From contig JAXGMN010000055.1 of the NCBI GenBank assembly GCA_040768665.1, positions 18,701 to 82,700 of the forward strand: a DNA stretch of 64,000 nucleotides, read 5' to 3'. This stretch comes from JABWBD01 sp040768665. Its GTDB lineage: Bacteria > Planctomycetota > Planctomycetia > Pirellulales > Thermoguttaceae. The notes below the pieces were generated by a model, which made no database searches, was not told where the DNA came from, and was given only the letters and a program-made list of their open reading frames with translations. Both the position numbers and the translations under genes were made by a program. Position 1 is the stretch's first letter. Every line of letters starts with the position of its first letter. Shown piece after piece: positions 1 to 8,398 of the stretch.

Positions 1-187
1 GGAACATCTCGTTCATCAGGTCGTCGTTGCATCGCTGGTGATGATCGTCGCCCAGCGATCGGACCCACTCGTCGAGCTGCAGCATGTTCTCGTTGAGCCG
101 GTCCAGCAACTGGCCCGACTCGTCGAGGAAGTCTCCCAGCAGACTTTCAAAGAAATCGTCGTGTGCGACGGCGTCCGTTTCACTCAT
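1..187 (-). CDS. cheA: CheA chemotaxis histidine kinase, N-terminal part (cut by window edge)
   Basis: Only the first 62 codons are visible; the gene runs off the left edge. The ATG at 187 follows a GGAG about 6 nt upstream. The peptide begins MSETDAVAHDDFFESLLGDF and continues with FLDESGQLLDRLNENML, the start of an Hpt domain, where CheA carries its phosphorylated histidine further downstream (outside the window). CheA phosphorylates CheY and is coupled to receptors by CheW. The assignment rests on this short Hpt-like helix and on cheR and cheW lying immediately upstream on the same strand. Another Hpt protein is possible but less likely. Confidence 0.7.
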   Translation of the reverse strand, partial: MSETDAVAHDDFFESLLGDFLDESGQLLDRLNENMLQLDEWVRSLGDDHHQRCNDDLMNEMF

Positions 188-286
188 GGGGGACTCCGGT
201 TTTCCTTTTCCAGGCGCTAGGGCCACTTACGGTGGACTCTCGGCAGCGCGTGATCATGCCGCCACGGGACCGCAGTTTGACGTGAT

Positions 287-1156
287 CTACTCCCGTGGTC
301 GCCGGTGCAGCCAAGGCTGCAATCGCTCGTATCCCTTGAGGATATCGGCGATGCCTTCGGCGGCGCCGGCAACGAGGAGCCCGCCGGGACGGATCAGGCG
401 GCACACGTTGTCCAGGACTTGCCGCTTCGAGGCTGCATCGAAATAGATCAACACGTTCTTGAGAAACACCAGGTCGAACGGCCGTTCGCGCAGAGGCTCC
501 ATCAGGTTGTGCTGCCGGAACAAGAGCATCGAGGTCAGCGCGGGCCTGGCCTGCCAGATCCGTGCATCCTTTGCTTTGCTGAAGAACCTGCGGCGGCAAT
601 CCTCGGGCACCAATCGCATCGCCCGCTCTCCGAATACTCCGCTACGGGCCTGCTGGAGGGCGCCGACTCCGATGTCGGTTCCCAGGATCTTGATCTGCCA
701 CTGCTGCAGATTGGGCAGGCAAGCCGCAATCGAGCAGGCGATCGTCATCGGCTCATCGCCGGTGCTGCACGCGGCCGACCAGATCCGCAGCGAACGGCTT
801 CCGCCCGAGCGAGCCTCCGCGGCGCATTCCGCCAGGAACACGTCGCGAAACCAGAGCCACTGCGATTCATCGCGAAAGAGGTAGGTTTCATGCGTCGTGA
901 TTTCCTGCAGGAATGCATCCCACTCGGGATCGTTCGAACGCAATTGCGTCAGATGGCGATAGTACTGTTCGAAATCCGCAATGCCCGTTTCGCGAAGCCG
1001 GCGGCGGAGCCGGTTCGACAGCAGCATCTTCTTCTGCGGCGAGACTCGGATCCCCGTGCGCCGGTAGACCAGGTCGGCATAGAGCCTGAGTTGGTTGTCG
1101 CTGACCTGATCGGGCGCGGCGATCGATGGGATCGACAAGAGCTCGGGCATGGGCAT
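287..1156 (-). CDS. cheR: CheR chemotaxis receptor methyltransferase
   Basis: A 289-residue SAM-dependent methyltransferase that methylates glutamates of chemoreceptors during adaptation. The N-terminal helical domain (about residues 15-80, with RTGIRV and the basic stretch LSNRLRRRLRETG) is followed by the catalytic domain with the CheR hallmarks THETYLFRDESQW, IWSAACSTGDEP (SAM loop) and DLVFLKNVLIYFD. Length is normal for the family. I start it at MPMPELL (1156). The reading frame stays open to 1252, but that extension is translated palindromic repeat. No strong Shine-Dalgarno is visible. It lies between cheW and cheA on the same strand, and the repeat at 1179-1262 separates it from cheW. 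Confidence 0.9.
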   Translation of the reverse strand: MPMPELLSIPSIAAPDQVSDNQLRLYADLVYRRTGIRVSPQKKMLLSNRLRRRLRETGIADFEQYYRHLTQLRSNDPEWDAFLQEITTHETYLFRDESQWLWFRDVFLAECAAEARSGGSRSLRIWSAACSTGDEPMTIACSIAACLPNLQQWQIKILGTDIGVGALQQARSGVFGERAMRLVPEDCRRRFFSKAKDARIWQARPALTSMLLFRQHNLMEPLRERPFDLVFLKNVLIYFDAASKRQVLDNVCRLIRPGGLLVAGAAEGIADILKGYERLQPWLHRRPRE

Positions 1157-1178
1157 TGGTCGTTCACTCAGGGTTGCT

Positions 1179-1262
1179 CGAGAAGCAAGTGTCAGGAACC
1201 ATTTGCCGCTCCACCGGCCCTCCGGGTGCTTTGTACAAGTGGTTCCGGACACTTGTTTCTCG
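1179..1262. repeat. Palindromic intergenic repeat, 23-nt arms
   Basis: Left arm 1179-1201 and right arm 1240-1262 are reverse complements at 21 of 23 positions, separated by a GC-rich 38-nt centre. The core reads AAGTGT(C/A)(A/C)GGAACCA in each arm. It sits between cheW and cheR. This is the size and architecture of REP-type or RAYT-mobilised palindromes; no neighbouring transposase is visible. As RNA it would fold into a long hairpin that could separate cheR expression from cheW. Confidence 0.75.
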
Positions 1263-1299
1263 AACGTTGTTTATTTCCATGAAAAGGCCCGTTCCCCAT

Positions 1300-1806
1300 T
1301 CAGAAGGCGCTCGCCAGGCTTGTCACGGCAACGGCTTCTTCCTGGCCAAGGATGTTGTCGATATCGAGGAGAATGAGGAGCCGGTTTTCCAGATTGACCA
1401 GTCCGGTCAGGTATTCGCGACCGAGGCCGGCAACGGTGGGGGGCGGCGGGGCGATCTGGTCGTGCTGGATGCGGAGCACCTCGCTCACCGCGTCGACGAT
1501 GATGCCGATCGTTTTGCCGGCGACGTTGACGACCATGATCCGTGTCTCGTCCGTGACGGTCTCCCGGGGCAACCCGAACCGCAGACGCAGGTCAACGATC
1601 GGAATGACGCTGCTCCGCAGGTTGATCAGACCCTTGACGTAAGGTGGGGTCTGCGGAACCCGCGTGATTTCGCCCATCAGGATGATTTCCTGCACCTTGG
1701 TGATTTCGATACCGTATTCCTCTTGCGCCAGGCGGAAACTGACCAGTTGCATCGTTCTGGTTCCTTTTGCGTGCTGATTGTCCTGAACGGCGTTGTCGCG
1801 GGTCAT
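1300..1806 (-). CDS. cheW: CheW chemotaxis coupling protein
   Basis: A 168-residue CheW-domain protein that links chemoreceptors to CheA. The SH3-like double barrel is visible from MQLVSFRLAQEEYGIEI through VQEIILMGEITRVPQTPPYVKGLINLR, VIPIVDLRLRFG and GREYLTGLVNLENRLLILLDI. Two starts are possible: ATG 1806 gives an 18-residue leader, as many CheW proteins have; ATG 1752 has the better Shine-Dalgarno (AAGGA about 9 nt upstream). The core assignment is unaffected. It heads the minus-strand cheW-cheR-cheA cluster and is divergent from the cheY-like gene at 2087. Confidence 0.93.
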   Translation of the reverse strand: MTRDNAVQDNQHAKGTRTMQLVSFRLAQEEYGIEITKVQEIILMGEITRVPQTPPYVKGLINLRSSVIPIVDLRLRFGLPRETVTDETRIMVVNVAGKTIGIIVDAVSEVLRIQHDQIAPPPPTVAGLGREYLTGLVNLENRLLILLDIDNILGQEEAVAVTSLASAF

Positions 1807-2086
1807 GGTTGCCACCGCACTGCTCCTTGCGTCAACAGGGATTGGGAACGAACACCAAACGCTTTGCCCCGTTGCGCCGCAAGTATAGGTCAGACTTCGG
1901 GGGAAGTCATGGCGGATTGCGCCGTCGAGATCGCTTGACTCCGCGGAGGCGTGACGTAGGTTTGCGAGAAAGTTCCAGGCGGCGGCAGGCAAGCGGGCAT
2001 CGTTCGGGGCTGCCCTGCCCGAATGGGAGACGGCCGCCGGTTTCATCTACTTTTGCCGGTTCAGCGACCGAAGGGCGAGGAAGACC

Positions 2087-2449
2087 ATGAGCGCCAGAGT
2101 ACTCGTTGCAGACGATTCCAGCACCATGCGAAAGATCATCATTCGATCGCTTCAGGCGGTCGGCGTGCCGGCCGCCACGGAAGCATCGGATGGAAACGAG
2201 GCCGTCGGCCTGTTCAAGCCGGGCGATTTCGACCTCGTTCTGACCGACTGGAACATGCCGGGGAAGAGCGGCCTGGAAGTGGTTCAGGAAATCCGCACAA
2301 GAGATGCAAAAGTGCCGATCATCATGATTACCACGGAGGCCGAGAAGGGTCGCGTGATGCAGGCGATCGAGGCCGGAGTATCGGATTACCTGATAAAACC
2401 GTTCACCGCGGAAACGCTCCGCGAAAAGCTTGAGAAACACGGCTGCTGA
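2087..2449 (+). CDS. cheY: CheY-like single-domain response regulator
   Basis: A stand-alone receiver of 120 residues. The acidic pair is D9/D10, the phosphoacceptor D54 lies in LVLTDWNMPGKSG, the switch threonine lies in IMITTEAEKG (82-83), and the conserved lysine is K104 in LIKPF. It has no output domain. It is divergent from cheW, so it is most likely the flagellar-motor or adaptor receiver phosphorylated by the neighbouring CheA. The sequence resembles CheY more than a sporulation or nitrogen-type receiver. The ATG at 2087 follows GAGGAAGACC. Confidence 0.93.
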   Translation: MSARVLVADDSSTMRKIIIRSLQAVGVPAATEASDGNEAVGLFKPGDFDLVLTDWNMPGKSGLEVVQEIRTRDAKVPIIMITTEAEKGRVMQAIEAGVSDYLIKPFTAETLREKLEKHGC

Positions 2450-2456
2450 ATCGAGA

Positions 2457-3497
2457 TCACCAGCGCATCAGGACGGTTCCCCAGGCAAGGCCGGCGCCGA
2501 ATCCGCTGAAAAGAATGTGGTCACCTCGCTTGATGCGGCCTTGGCGGTAGGCCTCGTCGAGCGCCAACGGAATGCTGCCCGACGAGGTATTGCCGTACCG
2601 TTCGAGATTGTTGAAGACTTTCGCCGGATCGATCGCCAGATCCTTCACGGCCGAACTGATGATCCGCATATTCGCCTGGTGGAAGATGGCCAGATCGATG
2701 TCGCCCATCGACATGCCTGCGGTACGCAACACGTCGGCGGTCGAGGTGCGGAGCATGTTGATCGCCCACTTGAAGATCGGGCGACCATCCATGTACAGGT
2801 AGTGCAAGCCGTTGTTCGACGGATTGTAGGAGAACGGCATCCGCGAGCCGCCCATCTTGCGGCACAACAGATCGGTTCCTGAACCATCGGCGCCGATCGC
2901 GAACGCAACCAGGCCCTGCTGCAAAGATCCGGGGGCGATCAGAACCGCTCCGGCCCCGTCGCCAAAGATGGGATACGTCCGCCGGTCGGCGGGGTTGACG
3001 ACCCGCGAGTTGCAGTCGGCCCCGATCACCAGAGCCAGCCGGCTGCACCCGGTGGCCACGTATTGCATCCCCGTAAGCATTGCGAAAACGAAGCTCGCGC
3101 AGGCTGCCTGGAGATCCAAGGCCGCAGCACTGAGCCCCAGGCGGTCCTGGACCAGAGTGGCGGTTGCCGGCAGCGGCATATCGGGCGTGAAGGTACCAAG
3201 CAGCACGAGATCGATCTCCTGTGGGTCGACCCGGGCGTTTTCGATGCATCGGCGCGCCGCCTCAACGGCCAGATCGCCCGTCGCGATTCCGGGCGGGGCG
3301 TGGCGTCGCTCAAGGATACCCGTTCGCTGGACGATCCAGTCGGCATCGTATCCCAGCGAGGCAAGGTCTTCATTGCGAACCACCTCGTCCGGAACGTAGC
3401 TGCCGATGCCGACGACCTGCACTCCCATCAAACGCCCCAGCCGCGAACGTGCGGCCGGGACGGTCACTCCGGCGGGTTGGGAATTCTCAGTGCTCAT
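2457..3497 (-). CDS. fabH: Beta-ketoacyl-ACP synthase III (FabH)
   Basis: 346 residues. The enzyme condenses acetyl-CoA with malonyl-ACP to start type II fatty-acid synthesis in the cytoplasm. The thiolase-fold catalytic triad is visible: Cys133 in LQAACASFVFAM, His273 in IFHQANMRI and Asn303 in ERYGNTSSGSIPLAL. The family motif WIVQRTGI (about 54-61) is also present. An N-terminal extension of about 25 residues precedes the usual start (VQVVGIGSYVP); initiation could be at the internal MGVQV (residue 24). The 3' end converges on the cheY-like gene with a 7-nt gap. Confidence 0.93.
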   Translation of the reverse strand: MSTENSQPAGVTVPAARSRLGRLMGVQVVGIGSYVPDEVVRNEDLASLGYDADWIVQRTGILERRHAPPGIATGDLAVEAARRCIENARVDPQEIDLVLLGTFTPDMPLPATATLVQDRLGLSAAALDLQAACASFVFAMLTGMQYVATGCSRLALVIGADCNSRVVNPADRRTYPIFGDGAGAVLIAPGSLQQGLVAFAIGADGSGTDLLCRKMGGSRMPFSYNPSNNGLHYLYMDGRPIFKWAINMLRTSTADVLRTAGMSMGDIDLAIFHQANMRIISSAVKDLAIDPAKVFNNLERYGNTSSGSIPLALDEAYRQGRIKRGDHILFSGFGAGLAWGTVLMRW

Positions 3498-3799
3498 GAT
3501 GCCTCATTGGATCGAGGACCACAGGGGGAATCTTGAAGCGTAAGCGCTTCTGCCCGCTTCCTCAAGGCATCATCCGGCAATTTCGGCATCGCGGGTGGTA
3601 ACGTGCCATACAATACTTACGGATCCAATATTATTTTCAACCCAGTGGGGGGGTGCAACTCCGTGGCCAGACCGGATAAGTTAGCGGATTGAGGAATTCT
3701 CTTGTTTGTCAACGGAGGAGTTGCGAATCAGACCCTCGGCTGCATTGCTCCCAGCGCACGGGAGTCGTGCGACTGTGGCCTGGCACCTCGTATCGAGCC
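3498..3799. other. Divergent intergenic region, fabH / NRDE gene
   Basis: About 300 nt between divergent genes. Positions 3600-3645 are AT-rich (ATACAATACTTACGGATCCA and an AATATTATTTTC run) in an otherwise GC-rich stretch, so a promoter is likely there. No conserved gene or RNA was recognised. Confidence 0.4.
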
Positions 3800-4543
3800 A
3801 TGTGCGTACTGGCCATCCAATATCGAGCTGCTCGCGACGCCCCGATCCTTGTGGCGCAGAACCGCGAGGAGTTTTTCGACCGACCTACCCAGGCCCCGAA
3901 GATTCAGTCGGGGAAGCCTCGGGTCATTTGCGGCATCGACCGCAAGGCGGGGGGCACCTGGATGGGGGTAAACCAGCATGGGCTCGTGGTGTGTGCGTCC
4001 AACCGTCCCAAGGCCTTCCTGCCACCGGAGCCGAGATCGCGCGGACTGTTGTGCCGCGAGCTTTTGGATTTCTCCAACGCAAAGGACGCCGCTGATCATG
4101 CCGCGAAGGAGCTGGCCACGGGCAAGTATGCCGGCGCCAACTACGTCTGTGTCGACGCCAAGCGCGGGGCGGTCGTCTATGGCGGCAACACGGTCGAGAT
4201 CATTGAGCTCACTCGGGGGCTGCACGTGCTGACCAACGGCGATCTGGACGATCCTCGCGACGAACGGCAGGAGTTGGTTCGGCGGCAGTTGACGTTGCAG
4301 AAGCTCGACTCGGCGGTGGCATTCCTGGCCGTGGCGAGCCGCACGTTCTCACGCGCCACCGATGGCGGCCGGCGCGGGATTGTGTTTACCGGCGGGGACT
4401 ATGGCACCGTGTCCTCGACACTGCTGGCGCTGCCCAAGAAGACCCAGAACTCGATTCTTCAATACGCCCCGGGCCCACCGTCGGAAACTCCTTATGACGA
4501 CCTGTCGGCCCTGTTGCGCCAGGTGCTTTCCACGGAGAAATAA
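3800..4543 (+). CDS. NRDE family protein (TANGO2-like)
   Basis: 247 residues. The family signature NREEFFDRP is at about residues 21-29, preceded by the invariant N-terminal MC (Cys2), the putative Ntn-type nucleophile. GGTWMGVNQHGL (about 51-62) is also typical. NRDE/TANGO2 proteins are widespread; the human member is linked to haem/lipid metabolism, and the bacterial function is not settled. I chose ATG 3800 because Cys2 becomes exposed there and matches the family; the frame is open upstream to 3689 without homologous sequence. The helicase gene follows after 6 nt, so co-transcription is likely. Confidence 0.85.
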   Translation: MCVLAIQYRAARDAPILVAQNREEFFDRPTQAPKIQSGKPRVICGIDRKAGGTWMGVNQHGLVVCASNRPKAFLPPEPRSRGLLCRELLDFSNAKDAADHAAKELATGKYAGANYVCVDAKRGAVVYGGNTVEIIELTRGLHVLTNGDLDDPRDERQELVRRQLTLQKLDSAVAFLAVASRTFSRATDGGRRGIVFTGGDYGTVSSTLLALPKKTQNSILQYAPGPPSETPYDDLSALLRQVLSTEK

Positions 4544-4549
4544 TCAGTC

Positions 4550-5809
4550 TTGGCAAAACGACGCAGAAAGCGAACCGGCAAAGAGCAGGCAGAACCGCTG
4601 GGCTTTGGAAACTTGCCGCTTTCCGAAACGACCCACCTGGCTCTGAAGGCTGCGGCCTACCTCGAACCGACTCCCGTGCAGGCCGGCGTGATTCCCCGCG
4701 CTCTTGCGGGCGTCGATCTCATGGCCCAGGCCCAGACCGGCACGGGCAAGACGGCTGCGTTCGCGATCCCGATCCTGGAACGGCTCGATCTGGGCGACGA
4801 CTCGTTCGATCCCCAGACGATCGTGCTGGTACCGACGCGGGAATTGGCGGTCCAGGTCCGCGACGAGTTTCTTAAGCTGGCCGAGGGACGCGAGGTCGAT
4901 ATCATCGCGATTTACGGCGGCAAGCCGATCCGCAAGCAGACCGAGCAGCTCAGCCATGGCGTCGATGTGGTCATCGGCACCCCGGGCCGCGTGCTCGATC
5001 ATATGCAGCGCGGGAGCCTGTCGCTGGGGAACATTCGCTGCGTCGTGCTCGACGAGGCCGATCGGATGCTCGACATCGGCTTCCGTCCCGATATCGAGAG
5101 GATCCTCCGGCGCTGCCCGCAATCGCGGCAAACGTTGCTCCTCAGCGCAACGCTTGCACCCCCGGTCGTGCGCCTGGCCCAGCGCTACATGCGCGAGCCC
5201 GAATCACTCGATTTCTCGCCCAAGCGACTCGACGTCGAAACGATCGAGCAGTACTACTTCACGGTTGAGCCGGAGAAGAAATTCGAGTTGCTCCTCCGTC
5301 TGCTCGAGCAAGAGAAACCCCGGCAGGCAATCATTTTCTGCCGAACGCGTCGCGGAACGGAGAAGGTGGGGCAGCGGCTTGCCAAGCGGATCCCGTCGGT
5401 GGCGGCCATCCACGGCGATCTCGCGCAGCGCGACCGCGACCGCGTCATGGGCCAGTTCCGGCAGGGCAAGCTCACGCACCTCGTAGCCACCGACGTAGTC
5501 GGCCGCGGCATCGACGTGACCGGCATCTCGCACATCATCAACTTCGACATCCCGCAGTTCTGCGACGACTATGTCCACCGCGTCGGCCGCACGGGGCGGA
5601 TGGGACGCGAGGGGGTGGCCTACACCTTCGTCACTCCCGAAGAGGGCCCCGAACTCACGCGCATTGAAATGCGGATCGACCGGCTACTGAAGCGAGCGGA
5701 GACGCCCGAATTCACTGCCTTCGTCAAGCCCCCCGCGACCGATACCGCGCCGCCCGAAGCCAAGCCCGTCTACGGCCGGCCTCGCCGCCGAATTCGCCGC
5801 GCCTTGTAG
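4550..5809 (+). CDS. DEAD-box ATP-dependent RNA helicase
   Basis: 419 residues with the complete motif set in order: Q motif region (GFGNLPLS, TPVQAG), motif I AQTGTGKT (61-68), PTREL, GTPGR, motif II VLDEADRMLD, motif III LSAT, then RecA2 with IIFCRTRRGTEK, TDVVGRGIDV and HRVGRTGRMGR. It unwinds short RNA duplexes in ribosome assembly, mRNA decay or cold response; the RhlE/CsdA subgroup is closest by feel. The start is a TTG at 4550, with GGAG about 13 nt upstream and a basic leader (MAKRRRKRTGKEQ). A short basic tail (RPRRRIRRAL) ends the protein. Confidence 0.95.
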   Translation: MAKRRRKRTGKEQAEPLGFGNLPLSETTHLALKAAAYLEPTPVQAGVIPRALAGVDLMAQAQTGTGKTAAFAIPILERLDLGDDSFDPQTIVLVPTRELAVQVRDEFLKLAEGREVDIIAIYGGKPIRKQTEQLSHGVDVVIGTPGRVLDHMQRGSLSLGNIRCVVLDEADRMLDIGFRPDIERILRRCPQSRQTLLLSATLAPPVVRLAQRYMREPESLDFSPKRLDVETIEQYYFTVEPEKKFELLLRLLEQEKPRQAIIFCRTRRGTEKVGQRLAKRIPSVAAIHGDLAQRDRDRVMGQFRQGKLTHLVATDVVGRGIDVTGISHIINFDIPQFCDDYVHRVGRTGRMGREGVAYTFVTPEEGPELTRIEMRIDRLLKRAETPEFTAFVKPPATDTAPPEAKPVYGRPRRRIRRAL

Positions 5810-5831
5810 GTCCCGCTTGCCGAGCGGGACC
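5809..5831. repeat. Short perfect palindrome at the end of the helicase gene
   Basis: GGTCCCGCT (5809-5817) and AGCGGGACC (5823-5831) form a 9-bp perfect stem with a 5-nt loop, starting on the last base of the stop codon. No T-run follows, so it may be a dispersed repeat unit rather than a classical terminator. A related piece (TGCCGAGCGGGAT) occurs just after the stop of the gene ending at 33537. Confidence 0.6.
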
Positions 5832-6342
5832 TGGAACCGCCGTTCACCCCGGCGCCGTTCAAACACGCTCCGCCCTGTCCCGGCTCTGCGCCAGCGCACT
5901 TCAGCTTCCGCAGAGACCACGAGCACCCCACTTGCTGTGCAGGCCCTATCCCCGCTAGTGCTCTACCGATCTTTCTTGGACGGGTGTAGCCGAACTCGTG
6001 AGAGTTCGTGGCCAGAAGCCTCACGACTTCCGCTACCCGTCACTCCAAATTTGACGGAGCACTCGTCCCGCCGCGTTTTTTTTCTCCGGCGCGTCGACAC
6101 CGGTTTCGTGCCGCCTTATACTAGACGCAGATTTTCACACCCCCTTCGCGGCGGATGGCGACGGCAAGCAGACCGTTCCCCCGGCGCGCCCACCAGGCGA
6201 GACCGCTGAAAAAGACAGGCACTGCAACATCTTGTACCTATCGCCAAGTCAAGCCATCACCGGCTGCGGAGCCGGTCCGGTTTTTCAGCAGTCTCCAGGT
6301 GCGATGAGCCCGACGAGTCACTCGATCATCAGGAGTCTCTTT
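5832..6342 (+). other. Intergenic region before the propeller-cytochrome gene
   Basis: About 510 nt without a credible gene; short open frames here have no family resemblance. The last part carries the leader of the downstream gene, with AGGAG at 6331-6335. Confidence 0.4.
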
Positions 6343-8223
6343 ATGACGCGTACGTGGTGCCTGTCTGTTGTTGTGCTGCTCATGCTCCTCATTGCTGCAG
6401 GCGCGAAGCCGGCCGAACCGGGAAATTACTTGGGGCCGCTTCAGGTAATTGCCTCCAGGGACGGGACGACTCTTTTCGTCCTGAACGTCGATGCCAACCA
6501 GATCTCGGTCGTCCAGACTGCCGACGGCAAGGTAAGCCGCACGATTCCCGTGCCGCCGAGACCGACCGGCATGGCCATCAGCCCCGACGGGGCGAGACTC
6601 TTTGTGACCTGCATCTCGCCGGAAGGCACGGTGTGCGTCGTCGACCTGGCTTCGGGCAATTCGGCGGCGAAGCTGGCGGTGGGCCATGGCGCCGAGGCAC
6701 CGGTGGTCAGCCCCGATGGCAAGCGACTCTACGTCTGCAACCGTTTCAACGACAACGTCTCGGTGATCGACCTTTCGGCAAACAAGGAGATCGCCCGGGT
6801 GCCGACCGTCCGCGAGCCGAATGCCGCGGCAGTCTCGCCGGACGGCAAGCTCCTGGTCGTTGCAAACCTGGTTCCGTTCGACCGATGCGATTCCTACGAC
6901 GTGGCCGCGGTGGTGACGCTGATCGGAACGGCCGACAACAAGCCGACGAACCTCCGCCTGCTCAACGGCAGCGGAAGCCTGCGGGGAGTGTGCGTCTCGC
7001 CCGACGGCAAATACGCCTACGTCGCTCATATTCTCTCCCGCTACCAGATGCCGACCACGCAATTGGAACGCGGCTGGATGAACACCAACGCCATGTCGAT
7101 CATCGACCTGGCGGCCAAGAAGCTCTACAACACGGTCCTTTTGGACGACGTCGACCTGGGCGCGGCGAATCCCTGGGGAATCGCCACGACGGCAGACGGC
7201 ACGAAGATCTGCGTCGCGCACGCCGGCACCCAGGAGCTCAGCGTGATCGATGCGCCGGGCCTGATGGACAAGCTCTCGAAGATCCCGGTCGACGAGGAGA
7301 CGGCTCGCAAGGCCGGCCGCTACGATCCGAGCGGAAACTACTCCTCGCCGACCGCCGCCGACGTGCCCAACGACCTGGCCTTCCTCGTTGATCTCCGCGA
7401 GCGGATCAAGCTCGAGGGGAATGGCTCGCGAGGCGTGGCGGTGGTCGGCAACAAGGCTTACGTGACGATGTACTTCACGGACAACCTCAGCGTTGTCGAC
7501 CTGGCCGAGAAGTCGCGCTATCGCAAGGTCTCGTCGATCGCCTTGGGGCCGCCACCGCAGATGACCGTCCAGCGCCGCGGCGAGATGTTTTTTCACGACG
7601 CGGACCTCTGCTTCCAGCACTGGCAGAGCTGCTCGAGCTGCCACCCGGACGCCCGCATCGACGCCCTGAACTGGGACCTGATGAACGACGGCATGGGCAA
7701 TCCGAAGAATTCGAAGAACATGCTCCTGGCACACCAGACGCCGCCGTCGATGGCCTCCGGCGTTCGCGGCGGCGGCGAGGCCGCGGTGCGTGCCGGCATC
7801 ACGCATATCCAGTTCGCCGTCCGGCCCGAGGAGGACGCGGTGGCGATCGACGAGTATCTCAAGGCCCTCGAGCCGGTGCCGAGCCCTCATCTGGCGAACG
7901 GCAAGCTGAGCGAGGCCGCGGAGCGGGGCAAGAAGCTCTTCTTCGACGAAAAGATCGGCTGCTCGAAGTGCCACCCGGAACCGCTCTATACCGATCTGAA
8001 GATGCACGACGTCGGTTCGCGCGGCCAATACGACCGCCGCGACGATTTCGATACCTCCACGCTCATCGAGTGTTGGCGGACCGCTCCCTACATGCACGAC
8101 GGCCACTGGCTCACGATCAAGGAATTGATCGTCGAAGGAAAACACGGAGCCAAGGGAGGCGATATCAGCGGGCTGACCGAGCAGCAGATCGACGACATCG
8201 TGGAGTTTGTCCTTTCGCTGTAG
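6343..8223 (+). CDS. Secreted beta-propeller / cytochrome c peroxidase-like fusion
   Basis: 626 residues. A Sec signal peptide (MTRTWCLSVVVLLMLL, cleavage near AGAKPAEP) precedes YVTN/NHL-type propeller repeats (about 40-400; recurrent SPDGARLFVT, SPDGKRLYVCN, SPDGKYAYVAH). A C-terminal MauG/BCCP-like part has two haem c sites, CSSCH (about residue 431) and CSKCH (about 547), plus a possible axial-ligand region YMHDGHW. It is likely a periplasmic redox protein; substrate unknown. ATG 6343 was chosen over the open frame from 6232 because AGGAG lies 8 nt upstream and the signal peptide starts there. It is monocistronic by spacing. Confidence 0.88.
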   Translation: MTRTWCLSVVVLLMLLIAAGAKPAEPGNYLGPLQVIASRDGTTLFVLNVDANQISVVQTADGKVSRTIPVPPRPTGMAISPDGARLFVTCISPEGTVCVVDLASGNSAAKLAVGHGAEAPVVSPDGKRLYVCNRFNDNVSVIDLSANKEIARVPTVREPNAAAVSPDGKLLVVANLVPFDRCDSYDVAAVVTLIGTADNKPTNLRLLNGSGSLRGVCVSPDGKYAYVAHILSRYQMPTTQLERGWMNTNAMSIIDLAAKKLYNTVLLDDVDLGAANPWGIATTADGTKICVAHAGTQELSVIDAPGLMDKLSKIPVDEETARKAGRYDPSGNYSSPTAADVPNDLAFLVDLRERIKLEGNGSRGVAVVGNKAYVTMYFTDNLSVVDLAEKSRYRKVSSIALGPPPQMTVQRRGEMFFHDADLCFQHWQSCSSCHPDARIDALNWDLMNDGMGNPKNSKNMLLAHQTPPSMASGVRGGGEAAVRAGITHIQFAVRPEEDAVAIDEYLKALEPVPSPHLANGKLSEAAERGKKLFFDEKIGCSKCHPEPLYTDLKMHDVGSRGQYDRRDDFDTSTLIECWRTAPYMHDGHWLTIKELIVEGKHGAKGGDISGLTEQQIDDIVEFVLSL

Positions 8224-8398
8224 AGCCCGGCCTATTATCTCCCCAGCAGATTCACGGCCCGCACGGTGCGGGTCCGCGGCGGCCGGGAATCGCCTGCGGC
8301 TGGGTAGCGCGAAGCACACGGTGGGTCAGCGGGGCCTCCTGGCCGTCGGCGGGCGACGTGGGGCCATGATCGAGGCTCCGCGTCGTGTTGATACAGCA

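Noticed and set aside
6238..8319. Long minus-strand open frame (693 codons) opposite the propeller-cytochrome gene
   Set aside because: GC-rich codon bias keeps the antisense frame open; translation is low-complexity Arg/Ala/Val-rich with no domain, while the plus strand has clear haem and propeller motifs.
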